Of a stretch of 19,325 nucleotides of DNA, positions 5,075 through 12,652 are shown piece after piece. Source of the stretch: an uncultured Collinsella sp. (GTDB lineage: Bacteria; Actinomycetota; Coriobacteriia; Coriobacteriales; Coriobacteriaceae). Under the pieces are notes generated by a model that did no database searches, was not told the DNA's origin, and worked only from the letters and a program-made list of their open reading frames with translations. The stretch's first letter is position 1, and each line of letters starts with the position of its first letter. The stretch spans positions 1 through 19,325 of the forward strand of contig CABUMZ010000024.1 in NCBI GenBank assembly GCA_902492825.1, given 5' to 3'. A program made the translations under genes and the position numbers.

Positions 5075-7018
5075 ATGAACGCCCCCGTTGCCAAGACCTG
5101 TCGGCAGCGCCGCCTATTCGCGCGATTCGCTTCCGTCTGCGCGCTCGTTGCGCTTGCGTTGTTGCTGCTGCCTGCCGCCGCACACGCCGACGACTACTCC
5201 ATGAGCCAAACCTACATCGGCGCCACGGTCGAGGCCGATGGCTCGCTGACCGTTGTCGAGGGACGCCAGTTCGATTTCGACGACGACATCAACGGCGTGT
5301 TTTGGGAGATCAATGCAGGCACCAACCAGCAGGGCGGCGCGGCGAGCATCAATGTGTTGAGCGTCGAGGAAGATGACACCGCGTTTAACAAGGTCGACAG
5401 CGCAAACAAAGGCGACAGCGGCGTCTATACGGTTGAGCAGTCCGACGGCGGCGTAAAGATCAAGGTTTTCAGCCCCCACGAGAGCGGCGATAGCGCGATC
5501 TATTACGTGAGCTACACCATGACCGGTGCGGTCATGAACTGGGCCGATACCGCTGAGCTCTACTGGAAATTTGTAGGTGACGGCTGGTCCGCGGATTCCG
5601 ACGATGTCGAGATGGAAGTGTACTTCGCAAATGCCGCTGCCGGGACGGCGGCCGTCAAGGGCGATAACTTCCGCGCATGGGGCCACGGTCCGCTGACGGG
5701 CGACGTGTCACTCGATGAGGACGAGCCCATGGTCACCTATACCATTCCCTGCGTGCATCAGGGCGAATTCGCCGAGGCACGCATCGCCTTCCCCAGCGAC
5801 TGGGTGCCATGGCTTTCCGCCTCGAGCGAGGAGCGCATGTCAACGATCCTGAGCGAAGAGAAGGCGTGGGCCGACGAAGCTAACGCCCGCCGCGCTCACG
5901 CTCGCATGATTGCCAATGTACTTGCCGTACTAAGTGTTGTCGCGGCGGTGGCCTTTACCGGCACAATCGTTGTGCTCAAGCTGCGCCGCCGCAAGCCCAA
6001 GCCGCTTTTCCAGGACGAATATTTCCGCGATGTGCCTTCGGCCGACCATCCCGCCGTGCTTTCGGCCCTCATGAGCTGGAACGAGGTACCCGATCAGGCA
6101 TATATCGCCACGCTCATGAAGCTCACCGACGACCGCGTGATCAAGCTGGAGCAGGCGACCGTGACCAAGGCCAAGAAGGGTCTGTTGGGGCGCGAAAAAG
6201 AAGAGCAGACCTACCGCGTAACGGTGAGCGATGCGGGCTGGAAGTCGGCCAAGGGCATTGACCACATGGTGCTCAAGGTTTTCTTTGCCGGTGCTAAGCC
6301 CGATGAAAACGGCGATCGCTCGCGCACGTTTGACGAGCTGCAGCACTACGTCAAGCAGCACGCTACGCCCGTGGGCGACAAGCTCGAGGACTATCAGAAC
6401 ACCGTTAAGGGCAAGCTGGCCGATAGCGAGTACGTTGCCTCGGACGGCATTGTCGCAATGGTGTTTTGCCTGGTTCTTGGTATTCTGATCGCCTTTGTTC
6501 CCATGGGTTCCATTTTCTTTACCGACGGAGCACAGGCGAACATTATCGCTGCGGTTATCTCGGTGCCGATTGTGCTGGTGGGTATTGGCGTGGGCCTTAC
6601 GTTCCGCCGCTTTACGCCGGAGGGCGCCGAGGTGGCGGCTCGCTGCAAGGCGCTCAAGCATTGGCTCGAGGACTTCACGCGCCTAAAGGAAGCCGTCCCG
6701 GGCGATTTGGTGCTGTGGAACAAGCTGCTGGTGATGGGTGCGGCGCTGGGCGTTTCCAAGGAAGTCTTGCGTCAGCTTGCCGAGGCGGTGCCTCCCGAGG
6801 TGCGCGAGGCCGACGGTTTCTACGACAATTACCCCTGCTACTGGTGGTACTACCATCATTACGGCATCGATTCGCCGCTCGATTCGTTTAACGATGTGTA
6901 TCACGAGAGCATCCGTGAGCTGGCTTCGAGTTCCGATAGCTCGGGCGGCGGCGGAGGCGGTGGCTTCTCGGGCGGCGGAGGAGGCGGCGTCGGCGGAGGC
7001 GGCGGCGGAACGTTCTAA
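5075..7018 (+). CDS. DUF2207 membrane protein with signal peptide and Gly-rich tail
   Basis: The 647-aa product is of unknown biochemical role. The basic N-terminus, hydrophobic core (VCALVALALLLLPAAAHA) and AHA site make a signal peptide, with cleavage probably after Ala38. The extracytoplasmic part (about 39-275) is the DUF2207 N-terminal beta domain, including SYTMTGAV and DTAELYWKFVGDGW. Membrane segments lie near 279-302, 458-483 and 489-510. The cytoplasmic part between them contains FRDVPSADHPAVLSALMSWN and LTDDRVIKLEQ. The tail has WWYYHHYG and ends in about 25 residues that are nearly all glycine, as in other DUF2207 proteins. I prefer ATG 5075 (AAAGGA site, complete signal peptide) over in-frame ATGs at 5015 and 5039. 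It is monocistronic, with its own terminator. Confidence 0.85.
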   Translation: MNAPVAKTCRQRRLFARFASVCALVALALLLLPAAAHADDYSMSQTYIGATVEADGSLTVVEGRQFDFDDDINGVFWEINAGTNQQGGAASINVLSVEEDDTAFNKVDSANKGDSGVYTVEQSDGGVKIKVFSPHESGDSAIYYVSYTMTGAVMNWADTAELYWKFVGDGWSADSDDVEMEVYFANAAAGTAAVKGDNFRAWGHGPLTGDVSLDEDEPMVTYTIPCVHQGEFAEARIAFPSDWVPWLSASSEERMSTILSEEKAWADEANARRAHARMIANVLAVLSVVAAVAFTGTIVVLKLRRRKPKPLFQDEYFRDVPSADHPAVLSALMSWNEVPDQAYIATLMKLTDDRVIKLEQATVTKAKKGLLGREKEEQTYRVTVSDAGWKSAKGIDHMVLKVFFAGAKPDENGDRSRTFDELQHYVKQHATPVGDKLEDYQNTVKGKLADSEYVASDGIVAMVFCLVLGILIAFVPMGSIFFTDGAQANIIAAVISVPIVLVGIGVGLTFRRFTPEGAEVAARCKALKHWLEDFTRLKEAVPGDLVLWNKLLVMGAALGVSKEVLRQLAEAVPPEVREADGFYDNYPCYWWYYHHYGIDSPLDSFNDVYHESIRELASSSDSSGGGGGGGFSGGGGGGVGGGGGGTF

Positions 7019-7032
7019 CGGTCGTAAATTAT

Positions 7033-7080
7033 GGGATGGGCTTTTCTCGGCAGCCGTCGGGGAAAGCCCATCCCCTTTTT
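7033..7080 (+). terminator. Rho-independent terminator of the DUF2207 gene
   Basis: GGGATGGGCTTT (7033-7044) pairs perfectly with AAAGCCCATCCC (7063-7074), and C plus five T follow. It begins 15 bp after the stop codon. Confidence 0.9.
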
Positions 7081-7100
7081 ATGCGCTACTTACGAAGACC

Positions 7101-7142
7101 GTCCCCAGCGACTAGTCATTTAAGAATGTCCCCAACGACTAG
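7101..7142. repeat. Two 15-bp direct repeats, GTCCCC type
   Basis: GTCCCCAGCGACTAG (7101-7115) and GTCCCCAACGACTAG (7128-7142) differ at one base and are 27 bp apart. They sit between the DUF2207 terminator and the end of the opposite acetyltransferase gene. GTCCC words also mark the gaps at 4919-5036 and 10681-10727, which suggests a family of intergenic repeats. Confidence 0.65.
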
Positions 7143-7157
7143 GTATGGCTGCTGGGC

Positions 7158-7799
7158 CTAGACGGTTAGGTCGAGTTCGTAGAGAAAGCTTTCGCGCGGC
7201 ATGTCGTGACGACGCTCTTCGCGGTTGGCGCGGTGCGTGGCCGTGCGCTTAAAGCCGTGCAGCTCGTAGAACTTCCACGAGCAGTTAGAGTCGGTGTACA
7301 AGTGTGCCCTTGTCGCCCCGCGCGAGGACAGGTACGAGACCGCGGCATCGAGCAAAACCGAGCCAACGCCCAGGCCGTGGACATCGGGATCCACGGCAAG
7401 CAGCGTGACCTCGTTGTCGTGGGGCAACGGGCTGCTTTCGAGCAGACGGTTGTTGGTTCGGATGGTTGCGCGCACAAACGAGAGATACTCGGCGCAGGCA
7501 TCGGGCTCCAGCTCGCGCATTTGCGATAGCAGAGCGCGTTCGGTGTCCATCCAATGTTCCTTGACGGTGGCGCCGGAACTCTGTCCCGCACGCGCGAGCG
7601 AAATGCCGCGCGCCTGACCGTCGATTACGGCAACCTGCGAAAACGTCGATGACGAAAGGCAGTAGGCAAGGTCGCACGCGGCCTCAAGGCGGTTGTACTC
7701 ATCGTTATCCGAATTGTTATGCCAAAGCTGCTGCAGAATCAGCGCGATGGCGTCGAAGTCTTCGGTATCAAACGGTCGGTAGAGAACCCGCGAGACCAT
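7158..7799 (-). CDS. GNAT-family N-acetyltransferase
   Basis: The 213-aa product transfers an acetyl group from acetyl-CoA to an amine whose identity is not visible. Motif A is LLAVDPDVHGLGVGSVLLDA (about 133-152), with the acetyl-CoA loop HGLGVG at 141-146. Motif B contains SWKFYELHGFKR, with Tyr178 as likely general acid. The N-terminal 130 residues are more divergent and longer than in minimal GNATs, and may hold the substrate site (EYNRLEAACDLAYCLSSS). It starts at ATG 7797-7799 behind AGAGG and is divergent from purH across a 279-bp gap. It has no partner antitoxin beside it and lacks the N-terminal toxin pattern of the 2694-3167 protein, so it is more likely a metabolic or small-molecule acetyltransferase. 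Confidence 0.85.
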   Translation of the reverse strand: MVSRVLYRPFDTEDFDAIALILQQLWHNNSDNDEYNRLEAACDLAYCLSSSTFSQVAVIDGQARGISLARAGQSSGATVKEHWMDTERALLSQMRELEPDACAEYLSFVRATIRTNNRLLESSPLPHDNEVTLLAVDPDVHGLGVGSVLLDAAVSYLSSRGATRAHLYTDSNCSWKFYELHGFKRTATHRANREERRHDMPRESFLYELDLTV

Positions 7800-7915
7800 G
7801 GTGCCTCTTTCTTTTGCGGATGCATATCGAGCACAGTTCTACCACGCCATTGGCATCTAATTATGGTGCCCCTGTGTTCCATCAACTCACCGTGCCCAGC
7901 GGCGCTCTTGCAACC

Positions 7916-7986
7916 CCCCCGCTCGCAAACTTTTTCTGCACAGCCGTGCGTTGCGGGGTGCAACGTCGCGCTCGATGCGCTACATT
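7916..7986 (+). promoter_or_regulatory. purH promoter with shared upstream block
   Basis: CCCCCGCTCGC (7916-7926), spaced bases up to GGTGCA (7957-7962), 18 bp, then TACATT (7981-7986) as the -10. The same block occurs without gaps at 10757-10827. The -35 would be GTGCAA, 17 bp from the -10. Transcription from here would give a leader of roughly 85 nt. CCCCGC (7917-7922) can also pair with GCGGGG (7953-7958). Confidence 0.55.
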
Positions 7987-8004
7987 GAATCAGTATTTTC
8001 AATG
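7983..8004 (+). promoter_or_regulatory. Inverted repeat at the purH -10 / start point
   Basis: CATTGAA (7983-7989) and TTCAATG (7998-8004) form 7-bp arms around 8 bp, overlapping the proposed -10 and the expected transcription start. This is a good place for a repressor site. No regulator can be named. Confidence 0.4.
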
Positions 8005-8078
8005 CCGCTGCGCGAGCGCTGCAGATCGACGTATCACCGACTCACAGAGCACGGCGGCGTACCAGACAGGAGGACTGC

Positions 8079-9686
8079 ATGGGATCTGATGTGAAGATCG
8101 CACGCGCGTTGATCTCGGTTACCGATAAAACGGGTGTCGTCGATTTCGCACGGACGCTGGTCGATGACTTTGGCGTCGAGATCATCTCTACGGGCGGCAC
8201 GGCTCGTGCCATCGAGGACGCGGGCGTTCCCGTAACCCCCATCGAGGAGTTCACGGGCTATCCCGAGATGATGGACGGCCGCGTTAAGACCCTGCACCCC
8301 AAGGTTCACGGCGCGCTGCTGGCCCGCCGCGATTCCGAGCAGCACATGCAGGAGGCCGCTCAGCACGGCATTAAGCTGATCGACTTGGTCGTCGTCAACC
8401 TGTACGAGTTCGAGAAGACCGTCGCCAACCCCGAGGTCACCTTTGCGGACGCCATCGAGCACATCGACATCGGCGGTCCCTCTATGCTGCGCTCCGCCGC
8501 TAAGAACGCCGCGAGCGTTACCGTCATCTCCGACCCGGCCGACTATGATGCCGTCCTGGCCGAGATGCATGAGACCGGTGGCTGCACCACGCTTTCCACC
8601 CGTCGTCGCCTGCAGGTGAAGGTCTACCAGACCACCGCCGCCTACGACACGGCTATCTCCCGTTGGCTTGCCGCCCAGGCAAGCGACGTGGCGGACACCT
8701 CTGCCAAGCTCGAGATCTCGCTGGAGAAGGTCGACGACCTGCGCTATGGCGAGAATCCTCAGCAGAAGGCTACGGTCTACCGCTTTGCCGAGGGCTGCGA
8801 GAACACCGCGAGCTCGCAGTTCCCGCTCGTGGGCTCCGAGCAGATCCAGGGCAAGCCGCTCAGCTACAACAACTATCTGGATGCCGATGCCGCTTGGAAC
8901 CTGGTCCGCGAGTTCGACGAGCCGGCCTGCGTGATCCTCAAGCACCAGAACCCTTGCGGTTCTGCTGTTGCCGAGGACATCACGGCTGCCTACGACCGCG
9001 CTTTTGCCTGCGATCCCAAGAGCGCCTTTGGCGGCATCATCGCCTGCAACCGCGAGGTTCCCTATGAGCTGGTTGAGCACTTTGCCGATCAGAACAAGCA
9101 GTTCGTCGAGGTCATCATCGCCCCGAGCTACACTGCCGAGGCGCTCGAGCGCATGGCCAAGCGCCCCAACCTGCGCGTGCTGGCCACCGGCGGCGTGGAC
9201 CACGGCGCCCAGGCGGAGCTGCGCTCCATCGACGGCGGCATGCTGGTGCAGGAAGTCGACCACGTGACCGAGGATCCCGCGACCTTTACGTTCCCCACCG
9301 ACCGCAAGCCCACCGACGCCGAGATGGCCGAGCTCGAGTTTGCCTGGAAGGTCTGCAAGGGCGTTAAGTCCAACGCCATCTTGGTTTCCAAGGGCAAGGC
9401 CGGCATTGGCATGGGCCCGGGTCAGCCTAACCGCGTTGACTCTGCGCTGCTTGCCTGCGAGCGTGCCGAGGACTTCTGCGAGCGCGAGGGCGTGGAGAAG
9501 GGCGGCTTTGCCTGTGCAAGCGACGCGTTCTTCCCGTTCCGCGACAATGTTGACGTGCTCGCCGCGCACGGTGTGACCTGCATCATCCAGCCCGGTGGCT
9601 CCAAGCGCGACGATGAGAGCATCCAGGCCTGCAATGAGCATGGTATTGCGATGGTCTTCACGGGGGCCAGGCATTTTAGGCACTAG
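8079..9686 (+). CDS. purH: Bifunctional AICAR formyltransferase / IMP cyclohydrolase
   Basis: The 535-aa enzyme does the last two steps of purine synthesis: formylation of AICAR by 10-formyl-tetrahydrofolate, then ring closure to IMP. The N-terminal cyclohydrolase domain (about 1-200, MGS fold) begins ALISVTDKTGVVDFAR and has STGGTA and MMDGRVKTLHPKVHGALLAR. The formyltransferase domain holds the catalytic KHQNPCG (Lys288, His289), SAFGGI, SNAILVSKG and GMGPGQPNRVDS, then DAFFPFRDNVD. It ends RHFRH, the usual family end, so the gene is complete. ATG 8079 has an AGGAGG site at 8067-8072. No other pur gene is adjacent in the window. A long antisense frame over it is only a codon-bias shadow. 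Confidence 0.97.
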   Translation: MGSDVKIARALISVTDKTGVVDFARTLVDDFGVEIISTGGTARAIEDAGVPVTPIEEFTGYPEMMDGRVKTLHPKVHGALLARRDSEQHMQEAAQHGIKLIDLVVVNLYEFEKTVANPEVTFADAIEHIDIGGPSMLRSAAKNAASVTVISDPADYDAVLAEMHETGGCTTLSTRRRLQVKVYQTTAAYDTAISRWLAAQASDVADTSAKLEISLEKVDDLRYGENPQQKATVYRFAEGCENTASSQFPLVGSEQIQGKPLSYNNYLDADAAWNLVREFDEPACVILKHQNPCGSAVAEDITAAYDRAFACDPKSAFGGIIACNREVPYELVEHFADQNKQFVEVIIAPSYTAEALERMAKRPNLRVLATGGVDHGAQAELRSIDGGMLVQEVDHVTEDPATFTFPTDRKPTDAEMAELEFAWKVCKGVKSNAILVSKGKAGIGMGPGQPNRVDSALLACERAEDFCEREGVEKGGFACASDAFFPFRDNVDVLAAHGVTCIIQPGGSKRDDESIQACNEHGIAMVFTGARHFRH

Positions 9687-9787
9687 GGCTTTCCCAAGCA
9701 CCCGACCTTGCCCCTCAAACCGTCGCTTGCGTACATTTAGTACGCGGCGCTCCTCTTTCGGGGCAATCTCGGGCACTTGGAAAACCC
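9686..9787. repeat. 102-bp imperfect palindrome after purH
   Basis: The left arm GGGCTTTCCCAAGCACCCGA... ending TTGCCCC and the right arm beginning GGGGCAA... and ending TTGGAAAACCC pair over about 22 of 28 positions. The centre is a perfect GCGTAC (9729-9734) / GTACGC (9740-9745) hairpin with the loop ATTTA. It begins within the purH stop codon. It behaves like a REP/BIME-type extragenic palindrome; a role in mRNA 3'-end protection is possible. Confidence 0.65.
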
Positions 9788-9816
9788 TTAATGGGATGTT
9801 GTTCTATCCCATTAAG
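9787..9816. repeat. Perfect 11-bp hairpin
   Basis: CTTAATGGGAT (9787-9797) pairs with ATCCCATTAAG (9806-9816) around 8 nt. It abuts the 102-bp palindrome. There is no T-run, so it is not a standard terminator. Confidence 0.6.
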
Positions 9817-9856
9817 CTGATCGGTCGCCTGACCATATCGTCAAAATAATCTCTGC

Positions 9857-9892
9857 AAAAGACGGCTGCTCCGTTTGGAGGGCCGTCTTTTT
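9857..9892 (+). terminator. Rho-independent terminator after purH
   Basis: AAAAGACGGC (9857-9866) pairs with GCCGTCTTTT (9882-9891), with an inner CTCC-GTTT-GGAG stem, and the T-run completes it. It ends 41 bp before the next gene and separates that gene from purH. Confidence 0.9.
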
Positions 9893-9932
9893 GGTATAAG
9901 AGGACGGAATGACTAACACGAAAGGTACAACC

Positions 9933-10682
9933 ATGTCCCAGATTGATGATGCCGAGCTGTTTGGCAATGCCGATGATCAGCGCGCGTACGAGGACTTTTG
10001 CGCTAATCAGGAGGCGGTCGAGAAGTTTACGCTCGACAAGCCCGCGCTTATCTGCCGTTGGCGCATGTCCAACAAAAAGGTGCCCATGCTCAACCGTCAC
10101 ATCCGCGCGCTGTCCGAGCGTCTGGTGCAGGGCGAGCCGCTCACTCATAACATGCTTAGCTGGGCCAAGCAGCATGTTGAATGGTCGCTTGCCGAGGGCG
10201 ACTATACCGCCCGCGACGGCGTGCTCATGTTGGTGATCGACGTCAACGGCAACGCCGCCATGACGGTGGGGGAGTACGAGCCGCTGGCCGATGCATTCGG
10301 CATGGAGTGCGAAGAGACCCTGACGATGGCCGATGCGTCGGCCAAGGCGCTGCGCGCCCGCTCCGCCGAGGCCCGATCCGAGGCAGACGAGACCGGCGTG
10401 GCGCCCGAGCTGCTCGCCGCCGTCAACGACGGCGAGCTGGCCTTTGTGGCGCCGGCGGACGAGTGTCTGTGCGGCACGGCAACGCTCATCGAGCAGCTGG
10501 CTCAGACCAAGGATATCCCGGTCACGCGCGTGGACATCCCCGCGCAGCTCAAGGGTGCCCTGTTCTTGGTGAGTGACGAGCACGGCGTGGTTCCCGCCAC
10601 CGACGCCGATGCCGACGAGGCAGATGCCGCCACGGTTGCCTTCTTCGCCGACGGCTACGAAAAGCTTCGTGCCCGTCGCTAA
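9933..10682 (+). CDS. Conserved-looking protein of unknown function
   Basis: The 249-aa soluble protein has no signal peptide or membrane segment. I choose ATG 9933 (GAAAGG site 7 nt before it); an in-frame ATG at 9909 is possible and TATAAG at 9895-9900 could be a -10 for either. It is acidic: an N-terminal helix region (DDAELFGNADDQRAYEDFCA), then WRMSNKKVPMLNRHIRALSE and RDGVLMLVIDVNGNAAMTVG. An Ala/Glu-rich linker (about 135-165) leads to a second part with LCGTATLIEQLAQTKDIPV and GALFLVSDEHGVV. Two small alpha/beta domains seem likely. I do not recognise the family. It stands alone between a terminator and the two-component system. Codon use matches the core genes, so it is probably a long-standing chromosomal gene. 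Confidence 0.75.
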   Translation: MSQIDDAELFGNADDQRAYEDFCANQEAVEKFTLDKPALICRWRMSNKKVPMLNRHIRALSERLVQGEPLTHNMLSWAKQHVEWSLAEGDYTARDGVLMLVIDVNGNAAMTVGEYEPLADAFGMECEETLTMADASAKALRARSAEARSEADETGVAPELLAAVNDGELAFVAPADECLCGTATLIEQLAQTKDIPVTRVDIPAQLKGALFLVSDEHGVVPATDADADEADAATVAFFADGYEKLRARR

Positions 10683-10727
10683 ATGATTTTTCTGGGACGG
10701 GGATTAAGAATCATTTTGGTCCCCGTC
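10681..10727. repeat. Two interleaved 8-bp inverted repeats
   Basis: AAATGATT (10681-10688) pairs with AATCATTT (10709-10716), and GACGGGGA (10696-10703) pairs with TCCCCGTC (10720-10727). The order a-b-a'-b' means both stems can coexist only as a pseudoknot; otherwise they are alternatives. The element overlaps the stop codon of the preceding gene. Confidence 0.6.
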
Positions 10728-10756
10728 ACCGCTGCGAGTGCGAGGCGGACAAAACG

Positions 10757-10827
10757 CCCCCGCTCGCGAACAGTTCTGTCACCTTGGTACCGCGCGCGGT
10801 GCACACCTGCAGTTTCGCGGCCATAAT
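10757..10827 (+). promoter_or_regulatory. Two-component-system promoter with shared upstream block
   Basis: CCCCCGCTCGC (10757-10767), then spaced conserved bases to GGTGCA (10798-10803), 18 bp, CATAAT (10822-10827). It is collinear with the purH block at 7916-7986. The -35 would be GTGCAC, 17 bp from the -10, giving a leader of about 27 nt that contains the AGAGGGGAG ribosome site. Confidence 0.55.
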
Positions 10828-10860
10828 GGTGGCAAGACAACCAAGAGGGGAGCGGAATCC

Positions 10861-11532
10861 ATGGCGCTAATCTATATCGTTGAGGACGACGAGCCCATCC
10901 GTCGCGAGCTCGCCGACATTTTGGCGCGTGCCGGTTTTGAGGTCGAGGCCTGCGAATCGTTTGAGCATGTCTCGCGCGATATTCTCGCCGCCGCGCCCGA
11001 CCTGGTGCTGCTCGACCTCACGCTTCCCGTCAAGGACGGCCAGCATATCTGCCACGAGGTTCGCCGCGAATCCGAGGTCCCCATCATCGTCCTCACGTCG
11101 CGCACGACCGAGATCGACGAGGTCATGGCCATGACGCTCGGCGCGGACGACTTTGTTCCCAAGCCCTACAGCGCCCGTGTGCTCGTGGCGCGCATCAATG
11201 CCTTGCTGCGTCGCACCGCGGCGGCAGGCGAGCGCAGCACGCTCGTCCACAAGGGATTGGAGCTCGACCTCGCCCGCTCCATGGTCACCAATACGGCAAC
11301 CGGCGACAGTACCGAGCTCACCAAAAACGAGCTGCGTATCCTTTCGCTGCTCTTGGGTCGCGCGGGCAAGATCGTCTCGCGTCCGGCCATCATGCAGGAC
11401 CTGTGGGACTCCGACGCCTTCGTGGACGACAACACGCTTACCGTCAACATCAACCGCCTGCGCACCACGCTCGAAAAAATCGGCATCAAGGGGTATTTGA
11501 CGACGCACCGCGGCCAAGGCTATTCGGTCTAG
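10861..11532 (+). CDS. OmpR-type response regulator (BceR-like)
   Basis: The 223-aa transcription factor has an N-terminal receiver and a C-terminal winged helix. Receiver residues are present: acidic pair in VEDDEP (9-10), phospho-acceptor Asp52 in LVLLDLTLPVKDG, Thr/Ser in VLTSR (79-80) and Lys101 in VPKPY. The DNA-binding part (about 130-223) has LTKNELRILSLLL, then VDDNTLTVNINRLRTTLEKI and the wing THRGQGYSV. Its partner kinase begins 10 bp downstream in the same operon. The kinase type suggests a role in cell-envelope stress or antimicrobial peptide response, but the target genes are not seen here. The ATG at 10861 follows a strong ribosome site. Confidence 0.93.
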   Translation: MALIYIVEDDEPIRRELADILARAGFEVEACESFEHVSRDILAAAPDLVLLDLTLPVKDGQHICHEVRRESEVPIIVLTSRTTEIDEVMAMTLGADDFVPKPYSARVLVARINALLRRTAAAGERSTLVHKGLELDLARSMVTNTATGDSTELTKNELRILSLLLGRAGKIVSRPAIMQDLWDSDAFVDDNTLTVNINRLRTTLEKIGIKGYLTTHRGQGYSV

Positions 11533-11541
11533 GGGCCGGCT

Positions 11542-12585
11542 ATGTCGTTTGGCAAGTTCTTTAAAGATGCGCTGCTTCCCGTCGCCGTGTGGACCTGCGG
11601 CGTGCTGCTGAGCTGCTTTGTGCTGACGGTCGCCGGGGCGCCCGTCTCCATCGTGATTGTGGCGGTCGGCGTGTCCTTTATCTTTGGCATGCTCGGCATC
11701 GTGATTGAGTACGCGCGCCGTCGCCGTTTTCTGCGTCAGTTGGAGCGCGCGGCAGAGGAACTCGAGAGTCCCGCATGGGTGCAGGAGATGGTGCAATGCC
11801 CGACCTATGCCGAGGGCGAGCTTGAGTACGAGGTCTTGCGCCGGGTGGGCAAAGCTGCCTGCGACGAGGTTGCCGAAGGCCGGCGCCAGACCGATGATTA
11901 TCGCGACTATATCGAGAGCTGGGTCCACGAGGCCAAGCTGCCCCTGGCGGCAGCCCACCTGATTTTGGAAAACCTGGACGGCAGCGAAGACGATCTGTCG
12001 CGCGTAGATGACCTCGGTCGCGAGCTTGCCCGCGTGGAGCGCTATATCGATCAGGCGCTCTACTACGCGCGCTCGGAGGTTGTGGAGCGCGACTATCTCA
12101 TCCGTCGTTGGAACCTTAAGGCCCTGGTGACGGGCGCGATCAAGGCCAACGCGCGCGAGCTCATCGCGGCGCACGTGGCACCGGTGTGCGAAAACCTCGA
12201 CTTCGAGGTATTTACCGACGAGAAATGGCTCGAGTTCATCTTGGGTCAGCTCGTCCAGAACAGCATTAAATATGCGCGTGAGGACGGCGCAAAGATCGTG
12301 TTTTCGGGCGCGTTGCTGGACGAGGGCCTGGCAAGCGAGCGCATCGAGCTTACCGTCGCGGACAACGGCTGCGGCGTGTGTGCGGCAGACCTGCCGCGCG
12401 TGTTCGAGAAGGGTTTTACCGGCGACAACGGCCGCACCACCAAGCGCGCAACGGGCATCGGCCTCTACCTGGTGGCACGTCTGTGCTCCAAGATGGGCAT
12501 CGACGTCACCGCATCGTCCGAGCCCAGCGAAGGCTTCGTCGTAACATTCGCCTTCTCAACCAACAAGTTCCAATACTTTGAGTAG
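11542..12585 (+). CDS. Intramembrane-sensing histidine kinase (BceS-like)
   Basis: The 347-aa kinase has two membrane helices at about 10-30 and 34-56 joined by only a few residues (AGAP), so it has no external sensor domain. The phospho-acceptor His129 is in YIESWVHEAKLPLAAAHL, the form typical of BceS/VncS-like kinases. The ATPase domain has the N box LVQNSIKYA (Asn240), G1 DNGCG (274-278), F box FEKGF and G2 TGIGLYL (304-310). It should phosphorylate the regulator encoded just upstream; the two genes are separated by 9 bp. BceS-type kinases usually sense through a BceAB-type ABC transporter, and none is in the window. The ribosome site (GGGGCCGG) is modest, so coupling is likely. Confidence 0.92.
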   Translation: MSFGKFFKDALLPVAVWTCGVLLSCFVLTVAGAPVSIVIVAVGVSFIFGMLGIVIEYARRRRFLRQLERAAEELESPAWVQEMVQCPTYAEGELEYEVLRRVGKAACDEVAEGRRQTDDYRDYIESWVHEAKLPLAAAHLILENLDGSEDDLSRVDDLGRELARVERYIDQALYYARSEVVERDYLIRRWNLKALVTGAIKANARELIAAHVAPVCENLDFEVFTDEKWLEFILGQLVQNSIKYAREDGAKIVFSGALLDEGLASERIELTVADNGCGVCAADLPRVFEKGFTGDNGRTTKRATGIGLYLVARLCSKMGIDVTASSEPSEGFVVTFAFSTNKFQYFE

Positions 12586-12601
12586 TTAGCCCGTATGGCG
12601 T

Positions 12602-12644
12602 AGCCGTTCAGGATTTTCCCATTTAAGAAGAAATCAGGCTTTTT
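12602..12644 (+). terminator. Weak terminator-like hairpin after the kinase gene
   Basis: AGCC (12602-12605) and GGCT (12637-12640), with an inner GATTT/AAATC pair, are followed by a T-run (12640-12644). The stem has mismatches, so termination may be partial. It sits 16 bp after the kinase stop. Confidence 0.35.
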
Positions 12645-12652
12645 GGCAGCTA

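Noticed and set aside
7800..8078. Purine riboswitch before purH
   Set aside because: The three-way junction bases of the purine aptamer are not seen; the signal is better explained as a promoter block.
8034..9776. 580-codon open frame on the minus strand across purH
   Set aside because: It lies opposite a clearly identified purH, has a low-complexity composition typical of antisense frames in GC-rich genes and shows no motif.
10867..12174. 435-codon minus-strand frame over the regulator and kinase genes
   Set aside because: It crosses two intact genes of the opposite strand and has no ribosome site.
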